From Diplonema papillatum (lineage: Eukaryota > Euglenozoa > Diplonemea > Diplonemida > Diplonemidae), in NCBI GenBank assembly GCA_030068145.1, contig JAPJBO010000260.1:124001-188000 (forward strand): a stretch of 64,000 nt of DNA. The letters are read 5' to 3'. The notes beneath the pieces are model-generated. The model was given only the letters and a program-made list of their open reading frames with translations. It searched no databases and was not told where the DNA came from. Positions within the stretch are counted from its first letter, which is position 1; every line of letters begins with the position of its first letter. Positions 43,303-53,202 of the stretch are shown piece after piece. Made by a program: the position numbers and the translations under genes.

Positions 43303-43622
43303 CATTGGGGTCGAAATGCGGGAGCGCGGGCGAAGCGGGCGCTTTGCGGCGCAGCGCGAACGTCGTGGACCGCCTCCGGTACCGCGCGGCCAGCGAGCCC
43401 CGGAGCTGCTCCTGCGGCGCCGGCGAGTCGCCGCCGCTGCCCGACGCGGGGCGGCCGTCGGCCCCTTCTCCGCCACCGCTGCCGCCGCCCGCCGCCGCCG
43501 CGTCGCCGCGGAGCCGGTCGGCCTCGACGCTCTCCCGCTCTTCCCACACCTTCTTCTGCCGCTCGAGGTTGCTCTTCCGGGCCGTCCGCTTCTGCAGCAC
43601 CGCGGCGCGCTCGGCATCCCAG
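43303..43622 (-). CDS. Exon C of the four-exon gene, coiled coil
   Basis: Bounded by acceptor TCCGCCACCGCAG and donor CCAATG/GTACGCC. Starts in phase 2, matching exon B, and ends in phase 1, matching exon D. It encodes WDAERAAVLQKRTARKSNLE, RQKKVWEERESVEADRLRGD, a Gly/Ser-rich disordered stretch, and a basic end (RYRRRSTTFALRRKAPASPA). The first 45 residues look like a coiled coil continuing that of exon B. Confidence 0.65.
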
Positions 43623-45090
43623 CTGCGGTGGCGGACAATCAGCCGAAGCCCGACCCTGCTAGTCGCGTGTGGTGGGAAGTTCGGCTTCTTTTTGTTGTGC
43701 TAAGGATTAGTAAGTTGGCGACGTACAACATGACAAAATCAAAGTGTCGACCGACCTTCGTTCACGACGTATCCGTTGACAAGTTTGTTGCAGGGCATAC
43801 CTTTATTGAGAGATTCAACACGGTATGCGATAGAGGGCAGTTTTCACAAAGGTGCTGTCCGACATATATGAGAGCGCAAACGAATGCTGATCAGGTTGCT
43901 ACAGAAAAGCTTTGATCGAAGCTGTCAACATAGATGACCTGTTGAAACAACCGACAGGGGAAGGAACCCGGTAGGGCCGGCCAGGGCCGTAGATATTTCG
44001 GCATCTGGTGAAGCTACGTTAGGAGAGATTGAGAAAGGGTTGCAAGCTCAAAGGCAACGGAGCACATACCTAGCTTCCGACGTACCAGTGGGCTCTGACA
44101 AACCGCTGCGTTCGACCATGTCAAACCGCACGTTGCCTTTCTTCGTCGGAAGGATGCTTGATGAGGTCGGAGACGACAGAAGAGACAAGGGTGAGTTTGG
44201 CGCTTCGGGGGGCTGCGGCTTCGTTGCCGGTCGAATGCCCACCGGCGTCAGGCGTGCGGCCGTCGCAAATTGAACGTTCGTCCCTTGTGCTTGATCAGCT
44301 CCGCCATAGTGCCCTGCCTCGGGGACTTGCTCGAACCTGTGAGTTGGTGTCTTTTCCAGAGCATTCTCTCATTCCCGACTGCCATTCCTCATGTTTTTCT
44401 CGAAGAACGATGGTGAAACAACCCAGTGACAAATGCGCAGGAAACCCGATGACGCTTCTTGCCACCCTTGCACTGCGGCGTTGATTGCAACCTCGAGCAC
44501 CTCTGATAGACAGAAAGCACTATTTTCCAAAGCCTCCGTGTTTGCTGCAAAACGAGTGGTCGGCCACCGCCTGGCCGAGCGCGACCACGGTAAAACGAGT
44601 GGCCAACCTGTCTCGTCGGCTGATTGCGTAACGCTTGCGCGCACACAGCTGTGCGTCTGCAAACGACACGCCAGTGCTCGGTAGCCATTCCTCCGCAGCC
44701 GACGGGGAGTGCATCGAAACTCTCAGTCAGGATGCGGAACAAAGGGTAGCAGTCTGCTGGGCCAGTGAGGAGAGGTTTGGGTGAAACCAAACCGGCTGCA
44801 CCTTGTTGTTGCCCACACCAAAGCTGAAGCAGACTCCTGTTCCGATGGCAGACGAGTGGGTGAAGCGTAGGAAGTTCTGTCCATTTTTCTGATAAGTTGT
44901 GGTGTCGATGGGGATTATTGCATCTCTTTCCGGTTTCCAAGCTACGGAAAGGGACCCCTAAGTCGACAAAATATATCCGCTACGGAAGCCCTTAGGCTGA
45001 ACATGACAGAAGTCCGAGTGACCGCAAAGAGCAGGACACGCCTACGAGTACCAGCCGACCACGGGACGTAGCAAAACCCCTGAAGACCTT
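43623..45090. other. Intron B/C, proximal part; no gene assigned
   Basis: Minus-strand frames at 44048-44242 and 44369-44940 give shifting pieces with protein-like text (AFCLSEVLEVAINAAVQGW). They may be one broken transposon ORF. No family recognised. Confidence 0.25.
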
Positions 45091-45717
45091 TTAAGACCAA
45101 ACACAGGCTGCCCAACGGGTGCTGGGGAGACAAAAATAATAACCCACACCTCCCCCCCGGTACAAACCCGGCAAAAACATGGAAAACCTCCGAGACGTAT
45201 CACACCACCTATTGTTTTGGGTTTTCAGGGGGTATTTTCTAGGGATCTTTTCAGGATGATCCAACCTCGTGCTGAGAGCCGGAGGGGCGATCAGGGTATA
45301 AGGTACAGTGCAGTATTGAAGGACTGACCGATAAGGACACGCGCCGGGGAAGGTTGTGGCAGAGCAGCGTGACCGTTCTTGGTCCAACAATTTTCGCACT
45401 GCGGCGCTGGTAGTTTTGGCATGCTTCTCCCTCCTCGTCATGCCACCACGGTAATCGCCATTTGTTTTTGAGCTGTAAAGCTTTGAGTTATGAGTCAGAA
45501 TTTCGGCAGTGCGAAGGTTATGGCAGTACTTCCACTTCCAGCAAGAAGCACTCGTAAACCATCTTGTGATGAGTTTCGGCGCGGATTCGCGCGGTGAATA
45601 CCTGTTCAGAGATAATCTGCCTGGACACCTGGCCGGTGTCGCTGAGGTCAAGGGTGGTATGTCGGTAGGCGGGCCTGCAGAGAGGTATCGTACGTCGCTG
45701 ACACACTGGACAGCCTC
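45091..45717 (-). CDS. Unassigned ORF after an intron-end repeat
   Basis: A 228-codon open frame starting inside the repeat at 45777. After a CTGTCCAG acceptor-like site it reads VSDVRYLSAGPPTDIPPL, KLITRWFTSASCWKWKYCHN, MTRREKHAKTTSAAVRKLLD. A second frame is also coherent over 45518-45706 (HHKMVYECFLLEVEVL). This suggests a decayed transposon gene or a misread; identity unknown. Confidence 0.25.
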   Translation of the reverse strand, partial: EAVQCVSDVRYLSAGPPTDIPPLTSATPARCPGRLSLNRYSPRESAPKLITRWFTSASCWKWKYCHNLRTAEILTHNSKLYSSKTNGDYRGGMTRREKHAKTTSAAVRKLLDQERSRCSATTFPGACPYRSVLQYCTVPYTLIAPPALSTRLDHPEKIPRKYPLKTQNNRWCDTSRRFSMFLPGLYRGGGVGYYFCLPSTRWAACVWS

Positions 45718-45800
45718 TCTTTTAGAGTTAAAGTTCGCTTGAAATTCCGGGGTTTTAGGGTCTCTGTGACCTTTCATGAATGGGTTCTCTTAGAGCAAGA
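45718..45800 (-). repeat. Intron-3'-end repeat, best-preserved core
   Basis: Minus strand: AAGAGAACCCATTCATGAAA, GGTCACAGAGACCCTAAAAC, CCCGGAATTTCAAGCGAACT, TTAACTCTAAAAGAGAGG. Confidence 0.75.
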
Positions 45801-45834
45801 AAGGGCTATGTGGTTACGGGTTGTATATTTAGTG

Positions 45835-45990
45835 CACGCTTTCGTGATGGGTTATGGCTAGCTAGCCATGTCCGGGACTGTTTGTGACCGACACCAAGTA
45901 CATTCCTTCGTGGAGTGTAGTCTTGGGCCCTCCACGTTCTACAGGGTTGCCTTGTAGCCCGTACCGGTCCGCGTTGTCCGCGTTTATATG
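45835..45990 (+). repeat. Dispersed repeat, GGCTAGCCATGTCC family
   Basis: Full-length partner of the inverted copy at 31620-31800 (same order of blocks). Confidence 0.85.
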
Positions 45991-47654
45991 TATTTTCTCG
46001 CAGTGTGGTGCTTGGGTTTCGCGACACTTGCGGTGCTTCACGTGGTGCGGTTTGTTTCCGGCCTATTATAAGGTTTTTTTTGGGTAGATTTGCAGGGTAA
46101 AACTGTTCGTTGCTCGCCACAGCTAAGGGACTCTGGGCACACTGGGTACCCGTGGTTAGTGAGGTTATTCGTCTGATGGAGTCGTCGTTGCTGCGCGTCG
46201 TTTACAGTGCTTCTTTTTGCATGCTGTCATTTTATGCCAGGGCTAAAACCCAGTACTGGCGTTTGCTTGCGATAGATGAGAGGGTTGGATGAATTGAAAA
46301 TCCAATGTCGGGGGTTGTGCAGCGCCAAGCGGCACACTTGACAGGGTGTACAGGATTCTCTTTCCTCTGTTGCTTTACATCCGTCCAGCCAGTCGGCCAG
46401 GGATCGCAGACAAGGATTCCGGGTCCAACGGGCGCGTCTTGTCGTCTTGCTTGCGGGTTTTGTGTCTCTTGAGCAGGAGCAGGCCCTAAGAGGTTGGCGG
46501 GCGCGGGGTTGTCTGGCACAGCTGGGCTCACCATGAGCAGAGCAATGTGTGCAGCCTGGAAGCGTCACTGGTAACGTTGCTTGCTAATTCTAGAACACAA
46601 CTGCTGACCGAGTTGGCCGAGTTTGGCCCAAACTCACTTGGTGAAGCTCGGGCCCTGCCCTACACGACAAGACACACACAGGGGAAAAGGTCCTGAGTAA
46701 AACAAATATGCCTTCGCTCTTTCGCTATCCTTTCAAAAACTGTTGCGTTGACGCATCCACACTTTTTTTTTGTGTTTGTGTTTCCGACGATCCCGTGGGA
46801 CGTACAGATTGGTGTCTTTCGACCTTTGTTTGTTTGTGAGGTTCAGCTTGGTGCGTGTGGTCGGTGGGCGGGGGGGTTGGTTAGGAAGCTGGGCTAGACT
46901 TTAATTCATGCTTGAGCCAGGATGCCCACTCCGCAGCCTTTCCGCTGGGCTCTTGGTAGCTGATCCGCTCGCATACACTTTTTTTTTTTTTGAGCAGGCC
47001 GAGTAACGGCCCGAGTTTGGGCCAGGGTATTAGTTTGAAGGCTTCCGGGGTTTGCAGATTTAGACTGTTACTATGGGGTGCTTTTGGGCGGTGTTTCGGT
47101 GCCGTTTTCGCCGATGTACGGCATCTTGGGGCGGAGCCGACACATCTCCACAACTTCGTTCGGCAAAAGAGGGGTCTTCTTGGGTCCTTTATGGGTTAAT
47201 TATGGTCACCCCGTCAGTTTGGCGACACATTTTGCGGGCGTTTTCAACCAGTCTGGATCAAGCTCTTCGGGGGTTTCCGAATGCTTCTGGGTTCCCTGTG
47301 GGGTTGGGTGCCATAATATTATGGGGACGCGATATATTATGGGGACGTGCTCCAAAAACAGTCAAAATCGTAAACAGACAGTCTCGTCAGGCAGCTGAAG
47401 GGGTGGACCTGGGGACCTGTTTTCCTATGATTCCTATGATAATAGGTCCACGTTTTTGGTGTATCTGCACCTGCACCGCCGTGTGTACAACAATATTTTG
47501 CGGTTTTTTTAGCAACATCGCGCCGAAGGCGCGCGGAAAATTTGGGCAAAAATAATTCCGCCCCCTCTTTATCATGTGTGGGCCACTCTCAGCTCGTGTG
47601 GGTTACTCAACTGTCAAACAGGACCTTGGCACGGTATTGAAGCACAGTGGTAGC
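45991..47654. other. Intron B/C, middle part; no gene assigned
   Basis: Minus-strand frames at 46227-46568 overlap in two registers (CDPWPTGWTDVKQQRKENPV in one) and look like a broken transposon ORF. 46620-46700 shares CCCTACACGACAAGACACAC with 50500. 46780-46835 is the GTGGGACGTACAGATTGG block. 46890-46995 is the repeat partner of 43185. Confidence 0.35.
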
Positions 47655-47900
47655 TGCAACAAGGCCCAAGCAAGAGGAACCGTTTTGGTCACTCCAAAGC
47701 TCCGGGTTTTGCGCCGGTGCGTGGCGTTTGAAAAAAATTCCCCTACAAAAACTTTAACTCTAAAAAAAAAAGGACACCCCAAGGTCAGTTCCCCGTAGTT
47801 TCCCCGTAGTTCCCCTTGGCTATACCGACCACACCAAATACAGTATTTTTTGTATTTTTTGGTATTTTATGCAGGGGTTTATACGGGGCTTCGAAAAGAT
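47655..47900 (+). repeat. Partner of the repeat at 11170-11425
   Basis: See 11170. This copy has an extra AAAACTTTAACTCTAAAAAA at about 47747, the core of the intron-end repeat, joined to it. Confidence 0.85.
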
Positions 47901-48117
47901 CCTGAGTTCCGGTCTGGGCGTGTTCTTTTTTTTTGCTGCAACTGCATGCTGTATGCCACCTTTGGCTTTCGCAACAGATGCTCTTGCTCTCCTCATGTGG
48001 TTCGTTGTGCACTGCTCTGGGATAGGAAAATGGTGAGAGCGGGTTCGGAAAGAAAGTTGCGGGTGAGGGGCCGTGAGTGAAAGCAGTGCACGAATACGAA
48101 AGGGACACAGTGTTGGA

Positions 48118-48864
48118 TTAGTCGGTCTGCGTGCTCGTCGACTTTATCCTTGTTTCTCTGTTCTTTCTCCAGTGCAGGATTGCGCCTCGGGCCTTTTTGT
48201 ACTGCTCGTAACTGGCATAGTGGTGTGCCCGGGGAACAGACAGGAACTCGGCTACTACTGCTTCCATGATGCCCTCGCTGAAGCCGTTCGTGCGGTCATA
48301 GTCCCCTTCCAAGGCAATGTTAACCAGCATTGCCATTTTGTCATCGTAAATTCCCGCCCTCTGCCTCGTTTTGATCAGCTGCCAGCATGCCGCCAGACCA
48401 AGAATTCTTGCCGACTCGCTTTGTATCGGAGGGCCCTGAGCTGGCCCGGCTACATCAGGCAGTTGGGAAGGTTCAGCTGCTGCTGATTGGGCTTCTCCAA
48501 GGCGGATCGCTTGTTCTCGGAGGTGCTGCAGCTCCTTTCGAACACCAGGAGCCTTGCCGTCATCGGCGGTCACCAAAGCATCATATGTCTTCAGGATGCT
48601 GGTGAGGACGGCATTCTTCTTTCCTTGGTGTCTGGCGAAGCCGCGCAGGCTGCCTTGTCTGCAAAGAAAGTCGTGCAGGGAGTTGGCCTTCTCAACTTCT
48701 GAGTACGACTCCTTTGTCCACCGCTCTTATTCCGTGTTTGTCCCCTCTTTCGGGACGTTGGTCTGCCGTCCTGTTTGCCGAGATGCGAGCCCGAACATGC
48801 TTGCGATGTCCCGAGGAATCCCCTCCTTCTTTGGATCCACACGCTGTAGCTTCTTTGGTGGCAT
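48118..48864 (-). pseudogene. Unknown 248-codon ORF with one in-frame stop
   Basis: ATG at 48864 opens MPPKKLQRVDPKKEGIPRDI; after 45 codons there is a TAA at 48727-48729, and the same frame then runs to TGA at 48118. The rest is fully protein-like: SYSEVEKANSLHDFLCRQGS, NAVLTSILKTYDALVTADDG, ACWQLIKTRQRAGIYDDKM, MEAVVAEFLSVPRAHHYASY. Length, helical content and a single disabling stop suggest a recently dead gene, perhaps a transposon accessory protein next to the hAT fragment. No family recognised. Confidence 0.5.
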
Positions 48865-49032
48865 ACTGGCCCTCCCGTTACCGCTCCCACCCGGTAAGCC
48901 CCAACCCGAACTCTATGTGGTTTTTTTTTTTTTTTTTCCCCAGACCGGAAGAATTTGAGTTCCGGTCTCTCAGACCGCTAAACTAAGCCCGTATAATCCC
49001 CTGATTTTATGGATTGCCAGCAGTGGACGATC

Positions 49033-49500
49033 TTAAACACAGGGGGTGACGAAAAACACCTCAAAGAAAAATCCCGCTGCGCGGGACACTGTGAGCCTCA
49101 GTTGCAAAACACTTCCAAGAGCCAGCCCAGAGGAATCCTGGTGGAGCCTCTTCATGACGCACTCGCGTATCTCTCTGTTCGCATCTGATAGAGTCATTTC
49201 TACCGTCACACTTCTACGCACAGCAAATATCTCCTTGGAATCCTTGGCAAAGTAAGGAACCACTTTGCTGGTGCTGTCGGGAGGAAGTGCATGCCTTGTG
49301 ACATTCGGGCGCACATTTCGAAGCACTGTGCGGAACAGAGGATTCTCCACAGTGAAGAAAAGGCTTGCAAAAACACATCTGATGCATTGCTGCATGCCGT
49401 CCCTTTCAACTTCAGACATTCCGGGGCATACACCGAGGCGTGTCTGCTCAGTGGCCGAACAGAGTTGACATGAGCACCACTTTTCACCACTTGCTGGGGT
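49033..49500 (-). pseudogene. hAT-like transposase fragment
   Basis: The minus strand reads a Cys-containing segment (EKWCSCQLCSATEQTRLGVC), then IRCVFASLFFTVENPLFRTV, LRNVRPNVTRHALPPDSTSK and VVPYFAKDSKEIF. The F-x-x-VE-x-P-x-F, P-x-x-LP and long-helix order is that of the region before the catalytic core in hAT/DUF659 transposases. The RNase H-like catalytic core and dimerisation domain are absent, so only a remnant remains. It lies in intron B/C, abutting the RNase H relic on the other strand. Confidence 0.5.
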
Positions 49501-49689
49501 TGCTACGTCGGACTGACATCCTTCGGGTGTTTTGCCCCCAAACCCGTTCACGCCGCCCAGCTCTTCCTCATCAGCTGGGAAACACTCCAACCACACGAAA
49601 GCTCTGCCCGTCCCGGCAGAGAACACCGGGACCCCCGCGTACACAACGCGGGTTCCCCCTGGGCGTACGGCCGGCGCGCTCTCTCGTTC

Positions 49690-50330
49690 GTGCAAAGGCC
49701 CTCCTCGCGCCGGTCAGTGGCAGGTTTTGCAGGCACGGGACGCGCCGGTTAACGTCCCGTCGTCGGCGGCCCGCGAAGTTGACAAGCTCCCAGCGACCAT
49801 CGGAGAGAACCGGTGGGTCACGGGTGGGCACGCGCGGGGGCAGTCGATCCGACTATGGTCGAACGCCTCGTCAAAGGAATGGGCGGCGCTGCTCGAGGGT
49901 GAGCACGGGTGCCACAGGGGACTTTCTTTGAACACTTCGAAGAACATCACATTTCTTTTGAAAGAGCTTTTCGCAGTGTTGCAAGGCCTCGAGCTGGCCG
50001 TGAGAACACACCGTGGGGTGTCCGTAGAGCTGATGGTAGAAAACCTACCGGCGGTTCATTGTCTCAACGAAGGCCACGACACGAGCAATTGCGCGGCAAA
50101 CACAATACTGTTGCGCATTTTCGATCTGGCCCGAGAGCACGGACTCAAGCTCACGGCTACGTGGGTGCCGACGCACGAACAAATAGCGGGCGAGGGTACT
50201 CGGGGTACCCGGCGAAAGAGAACGCGGGGTGGTCACCGGAAGAGGAAGACCTCTCGCCGCCTCCGGATCTGACCACCGAAAGGATACTGCGTTGTCCCTG
50301 GGGGTCCTGGATACTACAAGCGAAGAACAA
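49690..50330 (+). pseudogene. Retroelement RNase H relic
   Basis: From about 49690 a plus frame reads RWVTGGHARGQSIRLWSNAS, KEWAALLEGEHG, FLLKELFAVLQGLELAVR, VELMVENLPAVHCLNEG, ANTILLRIFDLAREHGLK, ATWVPTHEQIAGEG. The RNase H pattern is clear, but two catalytic Asp positions are changed: SNAS for the usual SDAS/TDAS, and VEN for VDN; only the Glu in KEL remains. The frame then shifts to PAKENAGWSPEEEDLSPPPD. It is dead. The ATWVPT(H)EQ text and following acidic tail recall DIRS-like elements. Confidence 0.6.
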
Positions 50331-50545
50331 AAAATCAGGTTGTGGTCGTATTGTATTTTCCTCTTTATTTTTCCTCCCTTCTATTCGGAGGTTAAAAAGC
50401 AGCTACGTCGAGTACTTTACATAAGCACCAGCTTAGGAGGAAATGTTCGACGAAGCTGCCAGACAGAAAACAGAAGGGTCCCATAATGCGGGTCTACCCC
50501 TACACGACAAGACACACAAACACAAGGAAAAAAAGTTTTGAGTTG
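50330..50545 (+). repeat. 3'-end repeat following the RNase H relic
   Basis: Contains GCGAAGAACAAAAAATCAGG, TTTCCTCCCTTCTATTCGG, CAGCTACGTCGAGTACTTT and CGGGTCTACCCCTACACGAC. Copies at 17240-17350 and 32325-32515. Confidence 0.75.
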
Positions 50546-50785
50546 TAAAAACAGGGTTAACATCGGGTACACGAAGCTACTTCTCTGAAGTTTCCTTAAC
50601 CAACCGCCCTGTGCACAACCTCAAGTGGCTGACCTCTGGTTGGATAGCACATGCTACCTCTGGTTTTGTCAATTACGCCCACTTGTTACGGGCTACAAGC
50701 CGTACGTCCACTTTCACACTCTCAATCATGGCGGGCCAAGAGGGAATTCATGCGCGAAAGCGGGCGAAGCAGAGGCAAAGCATAC
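50546..50785. other. Intron B/C, distal end
   Basis: No gene; donor of exon B at 50785/50786 (CCCCG/GTATGCTT on the minus strand). Confidence 0.5.
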
Positions 50786-51258
50786 CGGGGCATGACAAGG
50801 CCCGAGACACACTCCGGGACCTCGAGGGTGTGCTCTTCGAATTGTTCGTAGTCGGAGCGATCCCAGGCGGCCAGCCGCAATTTTTGCGTGAGGGGCACCG
50901 CGGTCGCGAGCTTCGAAGCGCCGAAGCGGCCGGTTTTCTCGAGGTGGCGGCGCAGCTGCAGCGCGGAGCTCGCCCGCTGGATCCGCTCGTGCATCGGGAC
51001 GAGGTTGACCTCGCGCTCGGCGCCGGTGACGAGGTGGTTGAGGACCAGCGTGTTCCCGGCGACCGCCTTCGCGAGGTCGTGGTGCGCGATGTTCAGCTCG
51101 GAGCGGCGGTCCTCCATGCTCTGGCGGAGCTGCTCCTGCGTGTGCAGCAGCCGCTCCATCCGCCTCTCCTGGTCCCGCCACTCCCACGCCACGACGGCGC
51201 CGACCAGCGCCAGCACGGTCGCGATCTCCATCTCGTTGTCTTCGGGATCATACGCCTC
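50786..51258 (-). CDS. Exon B of the four-exon gene: membrane anchor and coiled coil
   Basis: Acceptor AAACACACAG precedes 51258; phase 0 matches the end of exon A. It reads EAYDPEDNEMEIATVLALVG, AVVAWEWRDQERRMERLLHT, QEQLRQSMEDRRSELNIAHH, and continues helical to EQFEEHTLEVPECVSGLVMP. IATVLALVGAVVAWEW is a single membrane segment; acidic residues precede it and basic ones follow, so the coiled coil probably faces the cytosol. An in-frame ATG at 51231 could also start a shorter form. Ends in phase 2, matching exon C. Confidence 0.7.
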
Positions 51259-51261
51259 CTG

Positions 51262-51345
51262 TGTGTTTTTTTGAGTTGTAGTTCGCTTGAGAATCTGAGA
51301 TTTTAGAGTCTCCGGGTGACCTTCGTCGAGTGGGTTCTTTTGAAG
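51262..51345 (-). repeat. Intron-3'-end repeat directly before exon B
   Basis: Minus strand: AGAACCCACTCGACGAAGGT, CACCCGGAGACTCTAAAATC, TCAGATTCTCAAGCGAACTA, CAACTCAAAAAAACACACAG, the last AG being the acceptor. Confidence 0.8.
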
Positions 51346-51497
51346 CTAATACGTACTGGGTGGGTTTGGCTTCTTTCGTGTACACTTCACTAGCTTGCTT
51401 TGGCTTTTTGCTGGCAGTGCATCGCTCGCGCCCTACTTCGCTGAAGTCTCTTGTGGATAACACCTGTTGTGCAGGAAACCCTCGTCAGCTTGGGAGT

Positions 51498-51645
51498 CAC
51501 GGTGGAATCTAGCCTCAGAAGCTGGAGTCAAAGAGGGTGCGCCCGAGTCACACCTAAAAAGCGGGTGCGCTGTTACCAAAACGCGTGCAAATGCACACCC
51601 GAAAAGCAAGTGTTGCGCCCGCTTTTTACTTCAGGACACCATGCA
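51498..51645. mobile_element. Left part of a CACGGTG-family element
   Basis: CACGGTGGAATCTAGCCTC, AGAAGCTGGAGTCAAAGAGG, then ACACCCGAAAAGC text shared with 28260-28310. No matching right end found. Confidence 0.6.
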
Positions 51646-51942
51646 GAAAAGGAAGAGTCAACTTCAATGGCACTGCGTGACAGGGATTGGCATGTTTTGT
51701 TAGCGTCTAGTCAGCCTCTACGACCGCCTCGGAACCTTCTTCCAAGTACGTAAGTACAAAGATTTTCCCACCCGCCCGCCCTTTAGAAGATGTCTGCATT
51801 GGCGTCCCCGACCGGATCGGGAGTCATCCAGATGTTGACTGACGCTATGACGAACACGCGAAGGACGGGTCGGACAACGGCATAAGAAGCATTCACATGC
51901 CGATGAAGAGAAAGTTGGAAGCACTCGAAGCGGCACCGCCAC

Positions 51943-52884
51943 ATGGTCGCACGCAAGATGGTTCCAGATGCAGTCAAGCATCTGAAGGTTTTGTCCGTGA
52001 AGGGCGAAACCTGGTACCAGTACTTCCGTGCTGTTCGATCTTGGAGCCGGTACGCGAACGCGATGAGCATCGCGCACTTCCCGATCGACACGACAGAGGT
52101 CGAAGGCTACGTGTCGCTGTACAGAAGGTGCAAAGGTACCTCCGCATCGACTCTCGACTGCGCACGAAAGGTGTTCAGGAGGCGATCAAAGGGATCCGTC
52201 GAGAGCAGAAGGCAACGCACAAGATGGACCCGACAACGTCCCAGCTCTTGGACAAACTATTGGCCGACACGAAGTTTTCGACACCGTCCAAGAGCTTGCT
52301 ACGCGAGTTTAACGCACTCGCGGTGCTGTCGTACGTCTTCCTTCTCCGGACGAACAACGAAGCACTTCCTCTCTGTCGAGGGCTCGAGACCGACGCCCCT
52401 CACTCAGCTCTCCACGACGTTAAAACATCGAAGCGACACAACTCCATCTTCCGATTCCAACAGGAGTTGCTTATTGTCCAGGCCTCCCGGAAAAGCAAGC
52501 AAGGCGGAGAGGTTTTAACGAGGGGGTTGCACACGCAAAGCCACGACCGTTAAAGTAGGATGGCGTTCCATGTGCCCAGTCCACTACTTGTGGCCGTTCA
52601 TCCAGAACACGACCGAGCCTGGCCGACGGGTATTCCAACTCACTTATCCAATCGTGCTGGAGAATGTGAAGTTGAAGGCAGACCGCCACCAGAAGCCCGT
52701 CATTGGGTGGGGAACGCACAGCTTCCGTAGGGGAGCTGCGCGCGACATAAACGACGAAAACCCGGACTTAGGAGTCCTACTAAGAGCGGGTAGCTGGACC
52801 TCTGGTACTTTTAAAGAGTACGTAGACTGGTCGAAGGTACAGCAGAAAGGCATGACCCAGGTCAGTGCAGTCACGGACGAATGA
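51943..52884 (+). pseudogene. Tyrosine recombinase of a DIRS-like element, frame-shifted
   Basis: N-terminal helical domain (GETWYQYFRAVRSWSRYAN) at 51943 on; the catalytic part begins in another frame: LAVLSYVFLLRTNNEALPL supplies the first Arg (LLRTNNE), and in a third block 52570-52884 come GWGTHSFRRGAARDIND (H-x-x-R), RAGSWTSGTFKEYVDW (W and the nucleophile Tyr). All key residues R-H-R-W-Y are visible, but two shifts and a stop at 52551-52553 separate them. It sits inside intron A/B, opposite in strand to the host gene. The inverted terminal repeat follows at 53040. Confidence 0.75.
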
Positions 52885-53039
52885 GAGTCGATGCAGGGAA
52901 CAGAAAACCCCGAACGACTACCTGGACTACTCAACATCGGATTGCCGGTATCGATTTCCATCAGATCCGACGACCGAGTTACCCATCGCAGATGCGCGGT
53001 CTACGTAAGCGCATCCTTCCGTTCTAGGGAGAGTTGACC

Positions 53040-53165
53040 CCGATATCAAAACGGACACTTCGTTTGGTTGTGCGCATTTCCTCCAAACCTGTTTAGCTCA
53101 GCTAACGGGAGTGATGATAGTGCGCTGTCGTCGAATTTGTTCTTGGCAAATGAGACACAAAAAGT
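53040..53165 (-). repeat. Right (inverted) terminal repeat of the DIRS-like element
   Basis: Minus strand: TGCCAAGAACAAATTCG, GACAGCGCACTATCATCACT, CCCGTTAGCTGAGC, AAACAGGTTTGGAGGAAATG, CGCACAACC. Matches 22750-22835 in order. Confidence 0.65.
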
Positions 53166-53202
53166 CCGGCGTTTGCCTTTATGGCATGCGCGCGCCGCAT
53201 AC

